A stretch of 64,000 nucleotides of DNA from Microcoleus sp. FACHB-1515 (GCF_014696105.1 NZ_JACJPO010000078.1:1-64000), one strand, 5' to 3'. Counted from the stretch's first letter, positions 45,711 through 54,068 are shown. The notes: generated from the sequence alone by a model not told the origin. Made by a program: numbers and translations.

Positions 45711-47087
45711 ATGTCATCCACTTTCAAACCTTTCGCTCCTTCTTTGCCTGCTCTTCAACTCGATCGCACCTTTCCCTTCAGCACTCAGCAGCACTTGGCC
45801 TTGGCTGCGATCGAGCAGTTCTTGAATATGCCAGAGCGCAAACTTTTCCTGCTCAAAGGCTTTGCGGGAACTGGCAAATCAACCGTGCTGTGCTTGCTGA
45901 TGCAGCATCTGCGACAGCACGGCTGGAGGATTGCCATGACTGCTCCCACAAACAAAGCCGTCAACGTGCTGCGCCAGATGGCGGCTCAGGTGCAGCTACA
46001 GGGCGTTGACTTCATGACAATCCATCAGCTTTTGGGGCTATCGCTCAAAAGCAGCGGTGGCGAAAAGCGACTGGAGCCAACCGGACAGCCCTTGACGCGA
46101 CTGTACCATCTAGTTGTGATTGATGAATGCTCGATGATCGGAACGGCGCTGTGGGCAGAAATTGCCAAGCTCGATTCGCCCCTGCTGCCCACAAAGATCG
46201 TTTTGATGGGCGATCCGGCTCAACTCAATCCAGTCGGTGAAGCAAAATCGCCGAGCTTTCGCGTACCGCTGGCGGCAACCCTAACCCAGGTGGTGCGCCA
46301 GCATCAGGGTAGTCCACTGGCCGAGTATATTGCGGACTGTCGGCGCAGCGTGACGCGCAGTCAAGCACCGTTTCAGCCGTACTCCCATCATCGTCAGGGG
46401 CAAGGCGTGTTTCGAGTTAGCCAAGCAAAGCTGCTCGATTACGCCTGCCACACGATCGCCCGCCAGTTCGAGCAAGCGCCAGATTGCTTTCGCATCCTTT
46501 GTTTCACGAACCGCCAGGTCGATTATTACAACCAAATTGTGCGGCAGGCGTATTATGGCACTGCTGCGCCGCGATTTGTCGTGGGAGAGCGCCTGATTAC
46601 CCGCGACCCGATTATTGGGGCAGACAAGAAAACCATCGTCGTGCCAACCGCGACTGAAATTGTCGTGCAAGGCGTAGAGCTTGACGACTACTGCGGCTAC
46701 TCGGTGTGGCGCTTACAAATCGAAATCGATCGAGACAGCAAGCAAATCTATGTGCTGCACGAGTCGGAGCAAGACCGCTTCGATCGCGAAACAATTCGTC
46801 TTCAAGCAGCGGCAAAGCGCAATCCGTATCTGTGGCATGTTTACTACAAGCACCTGGAAACCTTTGCCCAGGTCAGACCGTGCTTTGCCCTGACGATTCA
46901 CAACGCTCAAGGCTCGACATTTGCTGAAGTCGGCATTGATGCCAACGACATTCTCAAGCGGCTTGCCCATACGAACGAAGATCGATCGAGCCGCCTCAAA
47001 GAATACAACCGCCTCCACTATGTCGCTGCCTCCCGTGCCCAGCGCCGCGTTCTCGTCGTTTACTCACGCCGTCCCGTTGCGAATTGA
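45711..47087 (+). CDS. SF1B DNA helicase, Dda/RecD2-like
   Basis: 458 residues from ATG 45711 (MSSTFKPFAPSLP); a 34-codon extension is in frame. Motifs: Walker A KGFAGTGKST, Ia MTAPTNKAVNVL, Walker B VVIDECSM, motif III MGDPAQLNPVGE, motif IV LCFTNRQVDYYN, motif V LTIHNAQGSTF, motif VI YVAASRAQRRVLVVYS. The layout is that of phage Dda and RecD2, 5'-3' helicases that help forks pass proteins. It is the first gene of a plus-strand cluster with dnaN, dnaX and holA, so a replication role is likely. Its last codons lie in a perfect 30-bp tandem duplication. Confidence 0.92.
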   Translation: MSSTFKPFAPSLPALQLDRTFPFSTQQHLALAAIEQFLNMPERKLFLLKGFAGTGKSTVLCLLMQHLRQHGWRIAMTAPTNKAVNVLRQMAAQVQLQGVDFMTIHQLLGLSLKSSGGEKRLEPTGQPLTRLYHLVVIDECSMIGTALWAEIAKLDSPLLPTKIVLMGDPAQLNPVGEAKSPSFRVPLAATLTQVVRQHQGSPLAEYIADCRRSVTRSQAPFQPYSHHRQGQGVFRVSQAKLLDYACHTIARQFEQAPDCFRILCFTNRQVDYYNQIVRQAYYGTAAPRFVVGERLITRDPIIGADKKTIVVPTATEIVVQGVELDDYCGYSVWRLQIEIDRDSKQIYVLHESEQDRFDRETIRLQAAAKRNPYLWHVYYKHLETFAQVRPCFALTIHNAQGSTFAEVGIDANDILKRLAHTNEDRSSRLKEYNRLHYVAASRAQRRVLVVYSRRPVAN

Positions 47088-47120
47088 GCCTACTCACGCC
47101 GTCCCGTTGCGAATTGAGCC
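47061..47120 (+). repeat. Perfect 30-bp tandem duplication at helicase 3' end
   Basis: Positions 47061-47090 are repeated exactly at 47091-47120. The unit includes the final codons and stop of the helicase gene, so the second copy encodes a duplicated tail outside the frame. Probably a recent slippage event. Confidence 0.9.
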
Positions 47121-47166
47121 ATCGCTGCTATCGCAGCCTTCTCGCACCGTTATTCTCCCTTGATTC

Positions 47167-48522
47167 ATGCCAACAATTGCTTCTCCCCCGATCGCCGAAC
47201 CCGAATCGACATCAACGACGAAATCTAAGCGTCGTCAGAAACAAACGATCGAAGAGCGATCGCGCCAATCTACGAAGTCAAAATCCGCCTCAACCCCTGA
47301 ACCTGCTTCGATTGAGGTTGATACAGCGCTGCGGTTGCACTGCTCCAGTTCATATCTCGGCACAGCGCTCGACATCGCGCTAGCGGCGGTGGCAGGCAAA
47401 CCCACTCAGCCAATTTTGAGCAACGTTCGGCTGGTTACCACAGGCAAAACGCTGGTTCTTACGACAACCGATATGGCGTTTACGATCGAAGTCACGCTGC
47501 CAGCCACAATTGCAGCGTCTGGAGCAATCACCGTTCCCGCCAAGCTGCTGCGCGACACGGTCGATCGCGCCCCCAAAGGTGACATTTCCTTAGCCGCACA
47601 AGACACGGATTTGACGCTGACCGATGTTCAAGACGGCGATTACTTGCTGCGCGGCCTCAGCGCCGAAGATTTCCCTGCTACTGTGCCATTGGGTGACTCC
47701 AAGTTCACGCATCGTGTCGCTGCGAAACGCTTGCAGGCCGTTTTGACGGGCACAGCCTTTGCTGCCAGCAGCGATGAGCAGAAGAAGATTCTAACCGCAG
47801 TGCGCTGGCAAATTGACGCAGACCAGCTCAACTGTCACGCGACTGACGGCCATCGGGTCGCTACCACAACGATCGCTGCGAATCCCTCCAAACGGCGCAA
47901 GGCGGCTGAGGCTGACTCGATCGCCTGGTTGCTGCCAGTCAAAGTCGTGCAGCACCTAATGTCGCTGATCGACAAGATGGGCGTTGAGCAAATGGTGAGC
48001 TTGGAGTATGCCGCCGCGACCAATCAGGTTTGCTTCAAGCTGACTGTCGATGAATTGGAAGTCAAGCTCTCGTGCATCTGCATGGACTTGACGCTCTACC
48101 CGAACGTGCAAACGGTCTTGGCAAACTTTGACTACCCCCACGAAGTTTTAGTCGAGCGCCGCGATTTGATCGCCAAAATTGAGCGGCTACTGCCAATTTT
48201 GGGCACAGGTAAAAGCCGGACGATCGAATTGCGCTTTGATGCCCAAGCCCGCTGTATTCATCTTGCCAGCGAGAATGACGCGATCGGGCGATCGACGCAA
48301 CGCCTCCAGTCGCTCTCAATGTCTGCCGATCTGCATGACCAGTGCTGGCTGATCGATGCTGCCTTGGCGCTGACGATTCTCAAAGCTGGCATCACAACCG
48401 GGACTCGTTTGCGGTTGGGACTGCCTTCGACGGCGATCGAGTTCAACCTGGCTGGCGACTCGGAACAGCCGGATTTGCAGCTTGAAGCGACCTACTATCT
48501 GATGCCGATGAGCCGCGAATAG
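47167..48522 (+). CDS. dnaN: DNA polymerase III beta sliding clamp (plasmid-borne)
   Basis: 451 residues. The first 50 are a Ser/Thr/Lys-rich extension absent from ordinary beta clamps. The three-domain clamp then runs from about 52 (ALRLHCSSSYLGTALDIALAAV, KPTQPILSNVRL, ITVPAKLLRDTVDRAP, HATDGHRVATT) to the end YYLMPMSRE, where the conserved MPM signature of DnaN is retained. It should form the dimeric ring holding a polymerase on DNA. Core length fits (about 370-400). A second, diverged dnaN on a plasmid is unusual; the extension may set partner choice. Start ATG 47167 lies 79 bases after the helicase stop. Confidence 0.92.
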   Translation: MPTIASPPIAEPESTSTTKSKRRQKQTIEERSRQSTKSKSASTPEPASIEVDTALRLHCSSSYLGTALDIALAAVAGKPTQPILSNVRLVTTGKTLVLTTTDMAFTIEVTLPATIAASGAITVPAKLLRDTVDRAPKGDISLAAQDTDLTLTDVQDGDYLLRGLSAEDFPATVPLGDSKFTHRVAAKRLQAVLTGTAFAASSDEQKKILTAVRWQIDADQLNCHATDGHRVATTTIAANPSKRRKAAEADSIAWLLPVKVVQHLMSLIDKMGVEQMVSLEYAAATNQVCFKLTVDELEVKLSCICMDLTLYPNVQTVLANFDYPHEVLVERRDLIAKIERLLPILGTGKSRTIELRFDAQARCIHLASENDAIGRSTQRLQSLSMSADLHDQCWLIDAALALTILKAGITTGTRLRLGLPSTAIEFNLAGDSEQPDLQLEATYYLMPMSRE

Positions 48523-48621
48523 CATTTCAGGTTCGCTGCTCATTTGTGCGACGTTGCACCGTTTGCTCTGGCTAACTGCCGGGGCAAACGGTGCTTTTCC
48601 CTTGTCTATTCATCCAACTCC

Positions 48622-50043
48622 ATGCCGAAAACTCAATCTCTATCCAACTCTGCTGCCGAATCGATCGCGACCGCAACTGTCTCGCTTGCCCTCAAGTACC
48701 GCCCCCAAACGCTCAATCAGGTAGTCGGACAATCGGCGTTGCGACAAACGATCGCCAACGCCATTGACCTCAACCAAATCCACAAAGCCTATTTGTTCTA
48801 CGGCCATCGAGGAACGGGCAAAACTTCAACCGCCCGCATCCTTGCCAAGTCGCTCAACTGTCTGGAGTTCGATCGTCCCACTAACCGACCTTGCGGAGTT
48901 TGCGTGTCCTGCCGAAGCATCCAAGATAGTTCCAGTCTGGATGTTGAAGAAATCAACTGCGGCGACCACAACGGCGTCGATCACGCCCGTGAACTGATCC
49001 AGCACGCGCATTTGACTCCGGCGATCGGGCGGTTTCGCGTCTTCATCTTGGACGAAGCGCACTGCCTCACCGCCAACGCTGCCAGTGCTCTGCTCAAAAT
49101 CTTGGAAGAGCCGCCGCGCCATGTCGTATTCATTCTTTGTACGACAGATGCCCACAAGCTGCTGCCCACGATCGTCTCGCGCTGTCAGCGATTCGAGTTT
49201 CGCCGCCCCACTCCGAATCAGGTGGCCGCTTACCTAGAGCGCATCTGCAACCGTGAGCAGATTCCAACTGAAGCGGGTGCGCTACATGCGATCGCACAGG
49301 CGGCAAACTGCGGACTGCGCGACAGTATTGAACTGCTCGACCTGCTGCGCCTCACCTATCCCCAAGAGGCAATTACGATCGATCAGGTAGCCGCTCAAGT
49401 CGGCGCTTTGAGCGAATCGCAACTGCTGCCGCTGATCCAGGCACTCTCAGGCCGCAGCGTGTTTGCCGTGCTGCGCGAAGTGCGAATCCTCGTCGAGCAG
49501 CAGGTTGAGCCAAGCATTATTTTGATGCACCTGCTTCAGTGCTGGCGCGATCTACTGCTGCTGAAAACCGCTGATGCGAGCGAGCAGTGGTTACGTGGCC
49601 TGATTCGACCGGACAAGCTTAAAGCGATCGCAACGAGTTGGACGATCGCCGATCTCAATGCCAGCCTCGATCGCCTCCATCAGCTTGAAACCTGGCTGCG
49701 CCACACGGCTCAAGATAGCCGCAATGCCGAGGTTTACCTGGAAACTGCCCTGATCATGATGATGCAGGATCGATCGGAGCGATCGATCGGCGCACGGAAG
49801 CGATCGCAACCCACAGCCGCCCAGCGCTGGCAGCAGGCGATCGACACCGCGCCTCCCAAACTCAAGCTGCTGCTGCAAGCGGCTCAGTTCACTCAGTACC
49901 AAGACAATAAAGCCGTTTTGCGGGTTGCGCCCGATCAGGTGGCTCGCTACCAGCGGCATCAAGCTCGAATTGAGCAATTTCTGATGCAAGCGCTTGGGCA
50001 AGAGGATTTACAGCTTGTGATTCGCGGGGTGAAATCATCATGA
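48622..50043 (+). CDS. dnaX: DNA polymerase III gamma/tau clamp-loader subunit
   Basis: 473 residues from ATG 48622; the longer 48544 frame lacks support. AAA+ motifs: SLALKYRPQTLNQVVGQ, Walker A GHRGTGKTS, zinc cysteines (NCLEF...CGVCVSC), Walker B ILDEAHCLT, ALLKILEEPP and sensor SRC in TIVSRCQRFEF. Domain III follows with ALSGRSVFAVL. The length is close to E. coli gamma (431) and well short of tau, so a tau-type polymerase-binding tail is mostly missing. It ends in ATGA overlapping holA, giving translational coupling. It provides the ATPase motor to load the adjacent clamp. Confidence 0.95.
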   Translation: MPKTQSLSNSAAESIATATVSLALKYRPQTLNQVVGQSALRQTIANAIDLNQIHKAYLFYGHRGTGKTSTARILAKSLNCLEFDRPTNRPCGVCVSCRSIQDSSSLDVEEINCGDHNGVDHARELIQHAHLTPAIGRFRVFILDEAHCLTANAASALLKILEEPPRHVVFILCTTDAHKLLPTIVSRCQRFEFRRPTPNQVAAYLERICNREQIPTEAGALHAIAQAANCGLRDSIELLDLLRLTYPQEAITIDQVAAQVGALSESQLLPLIQALSGRSVFAVLREVRILVEQQVEPSIILMHLLQCWRDLLLLKTADASEQWLRGLIRPDKLKAIATSWTIADLNASLDRLHQLETWLRHTAQDSRNAEVYLETALIMMMQDRSERSIGARKRSQPTAAQRWQQAIDTAPPKLKLLLQAAQFTQYQDNKAVLRVAPDQVARYQRHQARIEQFLMQALGQEDLQLVIRGVKSS

Positions 50044-50981
50044 GCATCTTAATTTTGGTAGGAGACGATACTCAGGCGATCGAGCAGGCGATCGAGCAAG
50101 CGCAGCACAAACTTGATCCAGCTTGGCGATCGCTCAACTTCCATCGCTTTCCAGATGGCAACTTGGCGGCTGCGATCGCCACAGTCCGCACCCTGCCCTT
50201 GTGCGACACGCGCAAAGTCGTGGTGATTGATTGTGTTCTGCGGCAGTGGAATGAGGAAGAGTTTGCCCTGCTCGATCAGCTTCCCCGCATTGCCCTTAAC
50301 CATACGCTAATTGTCGTCACGCCCGCATTCGACAAGCGGTTAAAAGTTGCTAAAGCGCTGCTGCGCTACGGAACGCTGCAAGAGTTTTGGCTAACTCCCC
50401 CTTGGCGGCTTGATCTGATTGAGCAGGCGATCGCACGACAGGCGCGATCGAAGCGGCTGAAGCTGTCAGCGGCCATGCTTGCCTACCTTGCAACTGCGAT
50501 CGGCAACGATACGGTTCGTGCCGCAACTGAACTGGACAAACTCAAGCTCTACACTCAGCGATCGACTTTGACACTATCGGTCGTCAAATCGCTAGTGCCC
50601 ATACTCACGCACACAAGCTTGCAACTGGCGGCAGCAGTGCGCGACCATCAAACGATCAGAGCGATCGAACTTTTAGAAGCGCTGCGGCAGCGCGGCGACT
50701 CGCCCCAAGTCATTTGCGCCACGCTGATCACCCAGTTTCGCCTGTGGCTCTCGGTGAAAGCGGCGATCGCCCATCGCACTTGCGATCGCGACATTGCCAA
50801 CTTCTGCAATCTGACCAACCCCAACCGCCTGTACTACCTCAAGCAAGAAATTCAAGCGATATCGCTGCGATCGCTAACGCAAACGCTGCACCAACTGGTC
50901 ATGCTTGACGTAGCGCTGCGGCAGGGACAGGTCGATCGGCTAGAAACAGCGATCGTTCGCCTCAGCGGTAGAGCGGCTTAA
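50040..50981 (+). CDS. holA: DNA polymerase III delta subunit
   Basis: 313 residues (usual about 340). The start SILILVGDDTQAIEQAI matches the DnaX-like fold without an active Walker A. The FPDGNLAAAIATVRTLPLCDTRKVVVID stretch (compare phase of HolA: ...sLFs.rRlVvl) and the C-terminal collar helices (AVRDHQTIRAIELLEALRQRGDSPQVICATLITQF) are typical of delta. Delta is the wrench that opens the beta ring. No delta-prime (holB) is present in the window, so a host subunit would have to complete the loader. Start overlaps dnaX stop by 4 bases. Confidence 0.9.
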   Translation: MSILILVGDDTQAIEQAIEQAQHKLDPAWRSLNFHRFPDGNLAAAIATVRTLPLCDTRKVVVIDCVLRQWNEEEFALLDQLPRIALNHTLIVVTPAFDKRLKVAKALLRYGTLQEFWLTPPWRLDLIEQAIARQARSKRLKLSAAMLAYLATAIGNDTVRAATELDKLKLYTQRSTLTLSVVKSLVPILTHTSLQLAAAVRDHQTIRAIELLEALRQRGDSPQVICATLITQFRLWLSVKAAIAHRTCDRDIANFCNLTNPNRLYYLKQEIQAISLRSLTQTLHQLVMLDVALRQGQVDRLETAIVRLSGRAA

Positions 50982-50987
50982 TTGTGG

Positions 50988-51035
50988 TTAGGGTGCAAAC
51001 TAACACGGTTTTTCAGGACATAGTTTGCACCCTAA
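50988..51035. repeat. TTAGGGTGCAAA hairpin repeat, copy B
   Basis: TTAGGGTGCAAACTA (50988-51002) pairs perfectly with TAGTTTGCACCCTAA (51021-51035) around an 18-base loop. It begins 7 bases after the holA stop and is followed by GAAAAG. It may terminate the replication operon. It is related to copies at 43323 and 51133. Confidence 0.85.
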
Positions 51036-51132
51036 GAAAAGCGATTGCCTTGGTGCAGCTTTCCGGCTTGCAATTCATCCAATCTCTAGCACTGTGGGAG
51101 CGATCGCCCTTCAGCAAGCTGCTTCCACTTTC

Positions 51133-51180
51133 TTAGGGTGCAATTTGATTGCCAATTCTGGAAATAATCTTGCACCCTAA
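51133..51180. repeat. TTAGGGTGCAAA hairpin repeat, copy C
   Basis: TTAGGGTGCAA (51133-51143) pairs with TTGCACCCTAA (51170-51180), an 11-bp stem with a longer loop. Outer bases show it is inverted relative to copy B: CTTTC precedes it and CCATAA follows. Between copies B and C (51036-51132) no gene is seen. Confidence 0.8.
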
Positions 51181-51253
51181 CCATAATCGCTCGAACGACG
51201 GGCGAAGTAAGAGCCAAGCTGCCTGACTTCGACAGTGTCAGGATCGCGCATCT

Positions 51254-51481
51254 TCAGCGTTCTTCGTAGATAATTCTTCGCTTCCCAGGCTTCTGGGACT
51301 GAACCGATCGCTCCGGTAACGGTGGTGCAGGCTGCTTTGGCTCAGCACTGGCAACGGGTAATGAGCTTTGGGGTGGCAGAGTGGCCTTTTGCGATCGCAG
51401 TTCTTGCCTCAACTGCTCAAGCAAACGGCGATGCCGGAATTGCTCTTGCGCTTCCCAGTCTGCTGAAAAATCTGAACTCAC
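51254..51481 (-). CDS. Small Pro/Gln-rich hypothetical
   Basis: 75 residues from a GTG at 51481 (MSSDFSADWEAQEQFRHRRLLEQLRQELRSQ begins it). A charged helix is followed by a Pro/Ser-rich stretch and a basic end KPGKRRIIYEER. No family recognised. It is located just beyond the hairpin pair, antisense to the replication operon direction. Reasonable amino-acid composition supports it moderately. Confidence 0.5.
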   Translation of the reverse strand: MSSDFSADWEAQEQFRHRRLLEQLRQELRSQKATLPPQSSLPVASAEPKQPAPPLPERSVQSQKPGKRRIIYEER

Positions 51482-51602
51482 GCTCTACGCCACCCACTTT
51501 TGCTTCTGCATCATAGCGCGGCGAGATTCACCCCGAATCTTCACGGTTTGGGGCGGTTGTGCCTTCGTCGCCTCAAGCTTTGCAACGAAAAGGAATTCAC
51601 CC

Positions 51603-51866
51603 ATGACTTTGACCCCTGAGCAACTGGCAGAGTGCGAAAACCTGTGGAACCAGGCGATCGCCGCTGCCCAATCACAAGACCCGCCTCAACTAGATATACT
51701 GCTCAATCGGCTCACTCAGTCTCAAGCCAACTACTTTGCCGATCGCCTCGATGATTGGCTCTCAACTGAGCAAGTTAAGCAGCTCACGCCCGAAGCACTC
51801 ACAACACTGCAACAAATCGATCGCCGTTTGGACAATCTGGAAATTTTGCTGAAGTGGGAATGGTAG
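51603..51866 (+). CDS. Small acidic helical hypothetical
   Basis: 87 residues from ATG 51603, preceded by AAAGGAA. The longer frame from 51381 has no upstream ribosome site. Sequence: LTPEQLAECENLWNQAIAAA, then LLNRLTQSQANYFADRLDDWLSTEQVKQL, wholly alpha-helical and acidic, ending in KWEW. Unrecognised; a small plasmid regulator or adaptor is possible. Confidence 0.65.
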   Translation: MTLTPEQLAECENLWNQAIAAAQSQDPPQLDILLNRLTQSQANYFADRLDDWLSTEQVKQLTPEALTTLQQIDRRLDNLEILLKWEW

Positions 51867-51893
51867 CAATCACTTCCAGCGGTTGCCTGGATG

Positions 51894-52361
51894 TCACCGC
51901 AGTGCAACTTGCTCAAAGAGATGGGCTTGAATAATTTCCGTTGCGGTCTGAGCGATTTGCTGCCAGTCAGCTTGGTCGAGCAATGAACAAAGCTCCTGTC
52001 GCAGCGATCGCGCCTCAGTTGAGCTTGAATCCTCTGCAATTAGCGCTTTGAAATACTGATGTTGCTCTGGCGTCAACTGCTGAAGTCTTGCTCGAATCCG
52101 TCGTCGTCCCTCGGTAAACGCAGCTTCCATGCCAGCTCCCAAATCTGCTTCGACTAGCAGCGCACGCAGTTCCCCAAATACCAAAGACTGAAGGTTTACT
52201 TGGATGAGCTGGGTCTGAAGATGGCTAGGCTCGATCGCCCGAATCGAGGCATTTGCTGCCTTGCTGCCGATTTGGATATCACAACTCGCCTCCGCTTCAA
52301 GCTGCACCGCCTCTCGTAACCAGAGTGCATCGTAGGTGAAGTTTTCCCAGTCAAATGACAT
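51894..52361 (-). CDS. Hypothetical protein
   Basis: 155 residues from MSFDWENFTYDALWLRE (52361); the start overlaps the stop of the small frame upstream (ATGTCATTTGA), suggesting coupling. The first half is a compact alpha/beta-looking region. The second is helical (FTEGRRRIRARLQQLTPEQHQYFKAL and SLLDQADWQQIAQTATEIIQAHLF). No family recognised. Confidence 0.65.
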   Translation of the reverse strand: MSFDWENFTYDALWLREAVQLEAEASCDIQIGSKAANASIRAIEPSHLQTQLIQVNLQSLVFGELRALLVEADLGAGMEAAFTEGRRRIRARLQQLTPEQHQYFKALIAEDSSSTEARSLRQELCSLLDQADWQQIAQTATEIIQAHLFEQVALR

Positions 52362-52575
52362 CCTCATCCTCCTCACGTCTTGGCGGATTCAACGGTTCAT
52401 ATCCAAAATAGACTGTCTCTCGATCGGGATTGTAATCAAAATTGAGCAGATTGCGAGCTTCATATCGCTTTTGTCTGTGGAAATAAGAGATGATTCGTGA
52501 AGTTGGAGCAGAAATTGTTTTGGAGTAGAACAGAAATAGATTGCGTCTTGCTTGTTTGACTGGTTGACGAGGTGA
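52351..52575 (-). pseudogene. Small open frame without a normal start (remnant?)
   Basis: The minus strand stays open upstream of 52361 and reads FHRQKRYEARNLLNFDYNPD, then TVYFGYEPLNPPRREEDEDVI, stopping at 52351-52353. This looks like real protein and overlaps the next gene start. No ATG or GTG occurs in the frame, and the only TTG is near its end. It may be a gene that lost its 5' end to the divergent gene at 52579, or one using a rare start codon. The upstream limit given is approximate. Confidence 0.35.
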
Positions 52576-52578
52576 AGA

Positions 52579-53994
52579 ATGACAAATTTTGAGCGAATGC
52601 AGTGGCTTTATCGTTCGCTAAACCAGCGCAGACGACCGGAAGATGTGGCAGATCATATTCTTGAGCTATCGAAAGATCAGCTCGATCGAGCAGAACGCGA
52701 TCGGTTGCAAAAAGTAGCAAAAGGCTCGTTGCGGCAAAGCTTCTTCGGCTACACCTCAATGCTCGAAGAATTTGCTCAGCCTGTGGACTTGCAGCGTCAG
52801 GTTGCCAAAGCGATCGAGCTATTCACCACCGCTCATCCGCTCGAGGCGCAATTGTGCGATCAGCCAGATGCCGTCGAGCAATTCATTCGGCATATCAGCC
52901 AGGAGATTCATAAGTCGTTTGGCCGCAACGACTTCAAAGCCGATCGCCTCAATCGGCAGATGCGCCATGAGCGCGGCATGGATATTTCTAAGCGGCGCTA
53001 CAACAAGCTGTTTCGCCATCTCACGCGCATGGAAGCCAAGCTCACTAAGCTCATTGGTGAGTTGAAAAAGCTGATGTTTACCAAAGTGGGTAAGTCGGGG
53101 TTAGCGCACAGACTGTCGTGGGAAGACTTCTCTGCGGATCAAAATAGCGCCTGTTTCATTGCTTACTACACGGCGCAATCGAACTTGAGAAGCGAATTCA
53201 CCATTTACGGCCAGCAGCGTCCCTATGATGAAATTGCTGACTTGCTGTTTCGTCGTTGCCGCAATCGAGCAACGACGAACTGGTGGGCGATCGCACAGGT
53301 TTATCCCACTCAGGAAGTTTTGGCGCACTTGAGCGACAGCCAGAAGGGAGAACTGCTGGGGCAGTGGTACGGCATTCTTCAAGAAATTGCTCAACTGCTC
53401 CAGCAGGTGTGGGAGCGATCGAACATCAACCGAGCCACGATGGTTGTGCGGCGGGGCAACGACTCTAGCACCTGGAACAATACAGCGAGTGCCTGGAATA
53501 CCGCGAGAAATCACTGGATTTCCCTGCTGTATGCGATGGGAGCCGAAGGCATTCTTGAGACGATTTGCTTTGGCAAAGTGCTGCGGCTGATGGCAGCGGA
53601 TGTCGTGGCATGGCACTACCGCGCGGGCGGACAGCTCGACCCCGACACCGCGATTTGGAATGAGCTGCCGCTGCCCTGGGAAGTTTTATCCGGCCAACAT
53701 TCCTGCAACCTCGCGCTGGTTGAATCAGTTTGTCGCAAACATAACGTCGATCCGGTGCAGAAGGGCTGGACGGTTCCGCGCCCGACAGGTCAGCCTGTGC
53801 CGTTCACGCCAACGCCCGAATTGGTGCATGGCGTTTCCGTTACCAATCCGATGCTTGCTGAGGCGTTGCGACAGGCAGGATTCTTCTCTGGCAAAGCAAC
53901 GAAGCGATCGATTCCCCTGGCCGCTGAGATTCATCACAGTACGTTGCAGGAACATCATGAACGCTTGCTCGACCAAAACGATCGAGTAGAATAG
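52579..53994 (+). CDS. Large hypothetical plasmid protein
   Basis: 471 residues, unrecognised. N-terminal helical region with many charged residues. A basic segment (FGRNDFKADRLNRQMRHERGMDISKRRYNKLFRHLTRMEAKL, about 114-155) could bind nucleic acid. The middle is Trp-rich (TNWWAIAQVYPTQE; STWNNTASAWNTARNHWISLLYAMGAEG). The tail has a Pro-rich stretch (GWTVPRPTGQPVPFTPTPEL). The protein ends 2 bases before a tRNA-like gene. Position after the clamp/clamp-loader operon suggests plasmid maintenance, not shown. Confidence 0.75.
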   Translation: MTNFERMQWLYRSLNQRRRPEDVADHILELSKDQLDRAERDRLQKVAKGSLRQSFFGYTSMLEEFAQPVDLQRQVAKAIELFTTAHPLEAQLCDQPDAVEQFIRHISQEIHKSFGRNDFKADRLNRQMRHERGMDISKRRYNKLFRHLTRMEAKLTKLIGELKKLMFTKVGKSGLAHRLSWEDFSADQNSACFIAYYTAQSNLRSEFTIYGQQRPYDEIADLLFRRCRNRATTNWWAIAQVYPTQEVLAHLSDSQKGELLGQWYGILQEIAQLLQQVWERSNINRATMVVRRGNDSSTWNNTASAWNTARNHWISLLYAMGAEGILETICFGKVLRLMAADVVAWHYRAGGQLDPDTAIWNELPLPWEVLSGQHSCNLALVESVCRKHNVDPVQKGWTVPRPTGQPVPFTPTPELVHGVSVTNPMLAEALRQAGFFSGKATKRSIPLAAEIHHSTLQEHHERLLDQNDRVE

Positions 53995-53996
53995 GA

Positions 53997-54068
53997 CACA
54001 GGGTAGCTCAGCGGTAGAGCAGTCGGCTCGTTTCCGACCGGACGCAGGTTCGAGCCCTGCCCCTACAA
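53997..54068 (+). tRNA. tRNA-Thr(CGT)-like gene, defective acceptor stem
   Basis: D arm GCTC-AGCGGTA-GAGC (54006-54020), anticodon arm GTCGG-CTCGTTT-CCGAC with anticodon CGT, five-base variable region, and T arm GCAGG-TTCGAGC-CCTGC (54044-54060) are all well formed. The acceptor 3' strand CCCTACA pairs with the 5' strand CACAGGG in only the four inner pairs; the outer three do not match. Loop position 37 is T rather than a purine. It is a real tRNA relic or a tRNA-like element; function as Thr-tRNA is doubtful. Confidence 0.7.

Noticed and set aside
43323-51180. TTAGGG hairpins as integron attC sites
   Set aside because: The ends do not give the RYYYAAC/GTTRRRY core sites, and no integron integrase is present.
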